Source of the DNA: Siphonodentalium dalli
Lineage: Eukaryota; Mollusca; Scaphopoda; Gadilida; Siphonodentaliidae
DNA: 64,000 nt
Assembly: GCA_032622095.1 (NCBI GenBank)
Contig: CP136068.1
Coordinates: forward strand, 155,457,151-155,521,150
Direction: 5' to 3'
Below, piece by piece: positions 59,162 to 64,000 of this stretch (position 1 is its first letter; each line of letters begins with the position of its first letter). The position numbers were made by a program, and so were the translations under genes. The notes under the pieces are model-generated. The model was given only the letters and a program-made list of their open reading frames with translations. It was not told the DNA's origin and ran no database searches.

Positions 59162-59708
59162 TTAACCCTTTACCCAACAAACCGGCCAAAACCGGCCAAA
59201 TAAAGCTTCAACAGCCTAAAATATATTCGGTCTGTCTCAATAGAACCATACAAATATGGATATCATTGGAACCGGCTCCTTGACCACATTGTGATAGTTA
59301 CAGTTATGCCCTGTGCCAATGCATTCTCTTATATATGCGAGTCGACCATATGTCGCCTCGCATATATAAGAGAATGCATTGGCCTAAAAAAAATCTTTTT
59401 TTAACACTTTTTACCATTTTTTCTTACATTCTTTAACAATTTTATAATTTATAATGTGTTAAGCCAATGCATTCTCTTATACATGCGAGTCGACCATAGG
59501 TCGCCTCGCATATATAAGAGAATGCATTGGCCTAAAAAAATCTTTTTTTAACACTTTTTACCATTTTTTCTGACATTCTTTAACAATTTTATAATTTGTA
59601 ATGTGTTAAGCCAATGCATTCTCTTATATATGCGAGGCGACCTATGGTCGACTCGCATATATAAGAGAATGCATTGGCACAGGGCCGTTCTGTTGGGTAA
59701 AGGGTTAA
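59162..59708. mobile_element. TTAA-flanked MITE with three 69-bp hairpins
   Basis: Left end TTAACCCTTTACCCAACAAA and right end TCTGTTGGGTAAAGGGTTAA are inverted, with TTAA on both outer edges. Hairpins at 59315-59383, 59463-59531 and 59610-59678 are the same 69-bp sequence as in the left flank, separated by two near-identical ~80-bp spacers (TCTTTTTTTAACACTTTTTA). Ends differ from copy 1 beyond CCCTTT, so it is a sister subfamily. Confidence 0.85.
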
Positions 59709-62700
59709 ATCCTGATTCTATTGATTGAGGTGCTGTAATATAATATCGGTCATCTCCAACAATGCAAATCCAACAATTGTGGCTAATCGTGAGTCATTTC
59801 TCTTAGAATATACTCCTTCTTTTGATCAACATGTTAAATTCGAGACAATTAATTTATCCTGTCTTGTCATTATCGAGTATTCGCTATCAACCAATAAATA
59901 CAGTTCGCTCAACAGAGTAGACAAGTAGACAAGTATCGGAAATGCCCACTCAATTTTCGAATGCCCAGATCACATTATACACAACATATTCCATATTATA
60001 TACCATTTGGATGACAAACCGATATATATCTATATTTTCAACCAGAATACGGAACAGTTGTGGCACAGGAGTGGCCACCAATTAGTGATCGGGAATCTCA
60101 TATTCACCCCAAAACTTTATGGTTGATTAGATGAGACTGCGAAACCGACACGAGTCTTGCAGTGATCGTGAAGCATGAGTATATATAAGTGAAAGGTTTT
60201 TATAAACGGTTTGAAAGGATATGTTTTATTAGCGTATTAATAGAGCTATTAGAGCATTGTGTGCACCAATAATGGGTAATATGATCATACGCTAGCGTAA
60301 TCAACGAACCAACGCTAAATCACTCACATGAGGGTAGCTGTGGCTTTTAATTTATTTTTATTTTATTACCAAAATCTGTCTATACATTCCCTGATATTCC
60401 CACCAAATAAGATTCACATAAGTCTATAGTTCATGTGATGATTATCAATGAGTACACTCCGTGCACAACGGTTAATCGAAAGAACGGGCCCCAATCGTAA
60501 TTTAGAGTCTAAAGTATAGGCCAATCCTATTTGCCGGTAGTTTGGTTTTCAGCTAGACTATACGTGGTATAAACTACCAACATCAAAACGAAAATAGTTA
60601 TACATTGTTGAGAGGGGAACGGGAACATTTTTACTGAATTTAACCAATATATTTATTGACGCTTGGTGTGCGTTGCGGTTGAGATACTATATGAATAAGC
60701 CGTGTCAATTTCCTAATGTTCTTTTCATTCATAAGATGCCACCGTGTCGATTTCAATGAAAATCGACGAACAATGTCATCATGTAACTATCCCTGAACAT
60801 GCATGAATGTATCTTCTGCTTTTTTCATAATATGTGTTTCCTTTCGATTCCAATAAATAGTATGATATTTATGGATTACCAGATGCATGTATGTACTATG
60901 TAGTCGTATGATAACAATTATGTCCATATTAAATATATGTTATTTCCTTTCGCACAGTACAGTACCAAGACTATATATAGTGCTGTACGTTAAAGGCCCA
61001 CGTCGCACATCATAGCTCGGTTATTATATTTAACATAACGAATGTCGATCTGTTTTCGCTTGCCCCGCATGGTGTAGACTGAAATCACTATAGTGTCGTT
61101 ACTTATTATGTCATATTTTCTCAATAAAAGGTAATCTACCACTACGAATGAACTTAAATTGCAATTCAATAATCATAATTTTCATTTGCAATACCAGTAA
61201 TTGAAAGACACAAAAACAAGATTTCCAGATTACGACATTAATGATTTAACCCTACCGATCTACTTTGCGACAAAAGTTCTCGCACAAATTCAAAACAACA
61301 GCGTCGTATTAGATAATAATTGGTGACGTCACACAATCAGATATAATCTATATACGACCCAAAGCGTTCGGTCGTTATTATGTGAATTATATAAGGTGTG
61401 GTCAGAAGAAGATATTAAATATTCGTCACATTTGAAGAAAATGGATTAATGAAATTTGATAACTAAAGAGCAGGTGCATATAAATGCATTAATGAATGAA
61501 TATTTTTGCCCTAGTTTTTAGTCAATAGTTATTGAAAGGAAAGGGGAGGGGGATATGTTCTGACCTCCTAATGATGACGCACGATGATGAATAAATCATG
61601 TCAGCTTGTTTTCCTACGCTTAGGGCTCGTGAATTTGTTTTGTTTCGCCGCACAAATTTACTCAGACCGAAATTGTCAATATTTACATTTGGATTCGGGA
61701 CGCAACTATCAGCTATAAACACATTTCGCCATCGAGAATCATTGCATTTAATTAATATATCAGAATGATGTTGTTGTCAATCTAATCTGGTACACTCCGG
61801 GCTTCCCCGGGCTCGATATAACCCATGCTCCCATCTTTTCTCATATTCCCCTTTCTGGCACATTGCATGCATGCCATGGCAATTGAGATATATTTCTCGC
61901 TAAGCCCGCTGCTGTTCCTTTCCAGAAAGTTTCATTACACCGTGATCCGACGCCGGTTTTGCCAACCATTGTCTGTTATTTCAAAATGGAGTTTCTCAAA
62001 ACCTATCAGGACCTTCTCGGTTCCCGCGATGTCTGTGCCCCAATAGTTAAGACCAATCGACTCAGGGGATATTATCGGGATTTTACTCTACTTTTTTCGC
62101 ATGACCATTTTTTAAAAATACTTCACTGGTACCAATAACTCCCGAATGATGGATTTCTTGTTCCCCACCAGAAGTGAAGTTCATATCTCAATGATATCAT
62201 ATAGATCATGAGAGGAGAATTAAAATGTTTGATTCGTGGCACAATTTTCTATCTTTGAGGATGTTCATGACATGCCTGCTGTTCGTTGGCAAATCGGGCC
62301 GAAACGAGTGCTTTGTCATAGGTTCAGAACCAAGTTCAAGAGACCTCCATATCCCTTAGCACTGCATGTGGCCTAATTCCTGAGGGTTGCTCCTTGCTTC
62401 GGTGGACTACACGGCATCGCAACATTCGGCGGGATATTTGTGTCCGCTTCAATCTTCATTATAATATCTGGGGGTATGATGCTATCTTATATGCTACCGA
62501 AATTTTAGCTACCCTTTGTGATACATATGAAGCCATCTCTCGTGGAGCCAAGACAATAGGCTATTTGATGATTGGAGTGTTGTGCGAAATTATTAATTCC
62601 TATAGCTGTTATTGGCAAAAGGAGAAAATATTATTTTCCGACTCTCTATGGCTTTAAATTCCATTGTTTTTATCGTCTCTTTACAATCGCGCCGCTCCCA

Positions 62701-63231
62701 TGTATATACAATGACAACGATATCATTTTCGCGAACTTTTCACTGGATGGCACCAAAGCAATTCTTTAGCCATTCTAGATGGAGGTATGCACAACATGCG
62801 TCTCTCCCTTAACACTGTGTCTTGCTGCTTCAAGGACATTCTTCGCTTGAGTGAGATGTTCTACCACTTCATGGAGTTTTACAGTTTATTTCTGATAATC
62901 ATATGCCTGATTTTGACACTCATTCCCGATACAAACATACAATAATATCTCGCCCGGTGCACGGGACCAATTTAGATATTGACCACTTCATAAAAAGCTT
63001 CACTTCAAGCCGACCACGTGCACGCGCTCGCTCCGTGTAGTGTCTACTTCACAAAAAGCGATGGCACATCTACGTCACTTCAAGCCATAATGTGCATGTG
63101 CTAGCTACGTGTTGTTATTGGCAGACTGTGTTGAAATTTGAACAATATTTGTTACTTACAATTGGTGTGGTAGTTTTGACACGTTGTTAAAATGATTAAT
63201 GTTCTACTAAAATTACTGGTATATGATTTTT
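59709..63231. other. No gene recognised
   Basis: AT-rich. 61825-62812 has several adjacent short frames with fairly coding-like composition but no motif I recognise. 62975-63110 contains a rough direct duplication (CACTTCA..AAAAAGC..ACTTCAAGCC). Confidence 0.5.
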
Positions 63232-63367
63232 AAGAAATGACTTGCAGATCGAATGGGGTCATTGGTTTTGACCGGCAAATTAATTAAACAAAGTTCGTGG
63301 GAATCCCTTCCCTTACTCTGCCGGTAAAAATCCAATGACACCAATCGATCTGCAAGTCATTTCTTAA
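63232..63367. mobile_element. Hairpin MITE, about 136 bp
   Basis: TAAGAAATGACTTGCAGATC and GATCTGCAAGTCATTTCTTA are perfect inverted ends, with TGACCGGCA/TGCCGGT deeper in. Confidence 0.8.
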
Positions 63368-64000
63368 ACGTTCATTCTCGGAAGTTTGATATACACGCTG
63401 ATTTTACGACATTGTATATATGTGTAACTCGAAGTAACACTGTTATGACATTGTAGGTACACATGGTTCAACATCAGCGCCACGTGAGTATATTATCATA
63501 CACTGACAATATATTCGGTTTTTGTTGGTATTGATCAATACCAAATCTGATTCCCTTGGTTTTGATCAAAACCAAATCTGAATCCCTTGGTTTTGAGGAC
63601 ATGTTCAATACCATATATTGGTTTTGACTGATAGTCTTCAAGAGTTATCGTTACTGTTTCCGTGTATCAAATGGCCAGGCTGGCGGTCGCCATTTAATTT
63701 CGAAACGACTGAAACACATTCTCGTGTTAAAATCACGGCAAATAACTTAGACTGGTTCAATGGGTGATCACAGATATGTTTCCAGATGGCCGGACAATCT
63801 TATCTTCGGGAATCTTGACATGTATGTATCTACTAACTATTAATTATAGGATGCTTTCAGTTTCGACTTCAACTTTACACGAAATTTCACACGTATTTTG
63901 TATCAGCACACAAGCTCATATATGGGCACCAACACGATAGAGAAGTGACAGAACATTTCAAACGCAACAAATAATATTATGCCTTTGTCAATGGATAAGA
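63368..64000. other. Noncoding; two 20-bp perfect palindromes
   Basis: TTGGTATTGATCAATACCAA (63525-63544) and TTGGTTTTGATCAAAACCAA (63556-63575), 11 bp apart, differ only at symmetric positions. No gene seen. Confidence 0.7.

Noticed and set aside
61825-62812. Cluster of short + frames with coding-like composition, possible decayed gene
   Set aside because: No family recognised and several stops; a translated search would be needed to claim a pseudogene.

Overview
This is an animal (metazoan) nuclear window that is AT-rich, gene-poor and crowded with repeats. There are spliced genes with GT..AG introns, a LINE tail, a tRNA-derived SINE, a Ty3/Gypsy element, a 5S-derived repeat, many MITE-like hairpins and long AT dinucleotide runs. 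The SINE 3' body and its CAAAC-type tail resemble SINEs of molluscs and related marine invertebrates. I therefore favour a lophotrochozoan, probably a mollusc, with moderate confidence. No bacterial, CRISPR or operon-like structure is present.

The main object is one very large DNA transposon, positions 7299-48174 (40,876 bp). Its ends are exact inverted copies starting 5'-TACGGAAGCACTG, and it is bounded by a perfect 6-bp target-site duplication GTATCA (7293-7298 and 48175-48180). Each end is a 38-bp leader followed by a tandem array of a 14-bp palindrome, GGCGTTTAAACGCC, with 6-8 bp linkers: 19 units on the left and about 30 on the right. The element holds two convergent genes, each intact and each with one coding-region intron. 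The left gene runs rightward: exon 1 12641-12724, exon 2 28118-30082. It encodes a ~682-aa protein with a C-terminal HECT-type ubiquitin-ligase domain whose catalytic Cys is kept. The right gene runs leftward: exon 1 46578-47411, exon 2 41949-42272. It encodes a 385-aa integrase-like DDE transposase (D132, D191, E232). Both proteins start from the same 14 nt, ATGAACAACGATGA. The element sits in the 3' untranslated part of a LINE, whose coding tail is at 6700-7130 and whose A-rich end is at 48181-48437.

Almost all other sequence inside the element is secondary insertion in the two introns and the middle. This includes a Ty3/Gypsy element with both LTRs (15371-19776, decayed by three stops and a frameshift), hAT-like and TA-flanked MITEs, CCGAAGGT arrays, several tandem repeats, a 4.6-kb palindrome (34397-39026), a 5S rRNA-derived sequence and a SINE with a perfect 13-bp duplication. 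Coding exons have been spared.

Outside the element the left flank (1-7292) has TTAA-flanked MITEs with a 69-bp hairpin and a 1.4-kb, 38-bp-unit minisatellite. The right flank (48181-64000) has more of the same repeat families, a 4-kb foldback (about 54010-58105), a possible signal-peptide exon (55778-55867) whose splice donor has been amplified into a minisatellite, and another TTAA MITE with three hairpins (59162-59708). I see no convincing host gene with several exons in the window.
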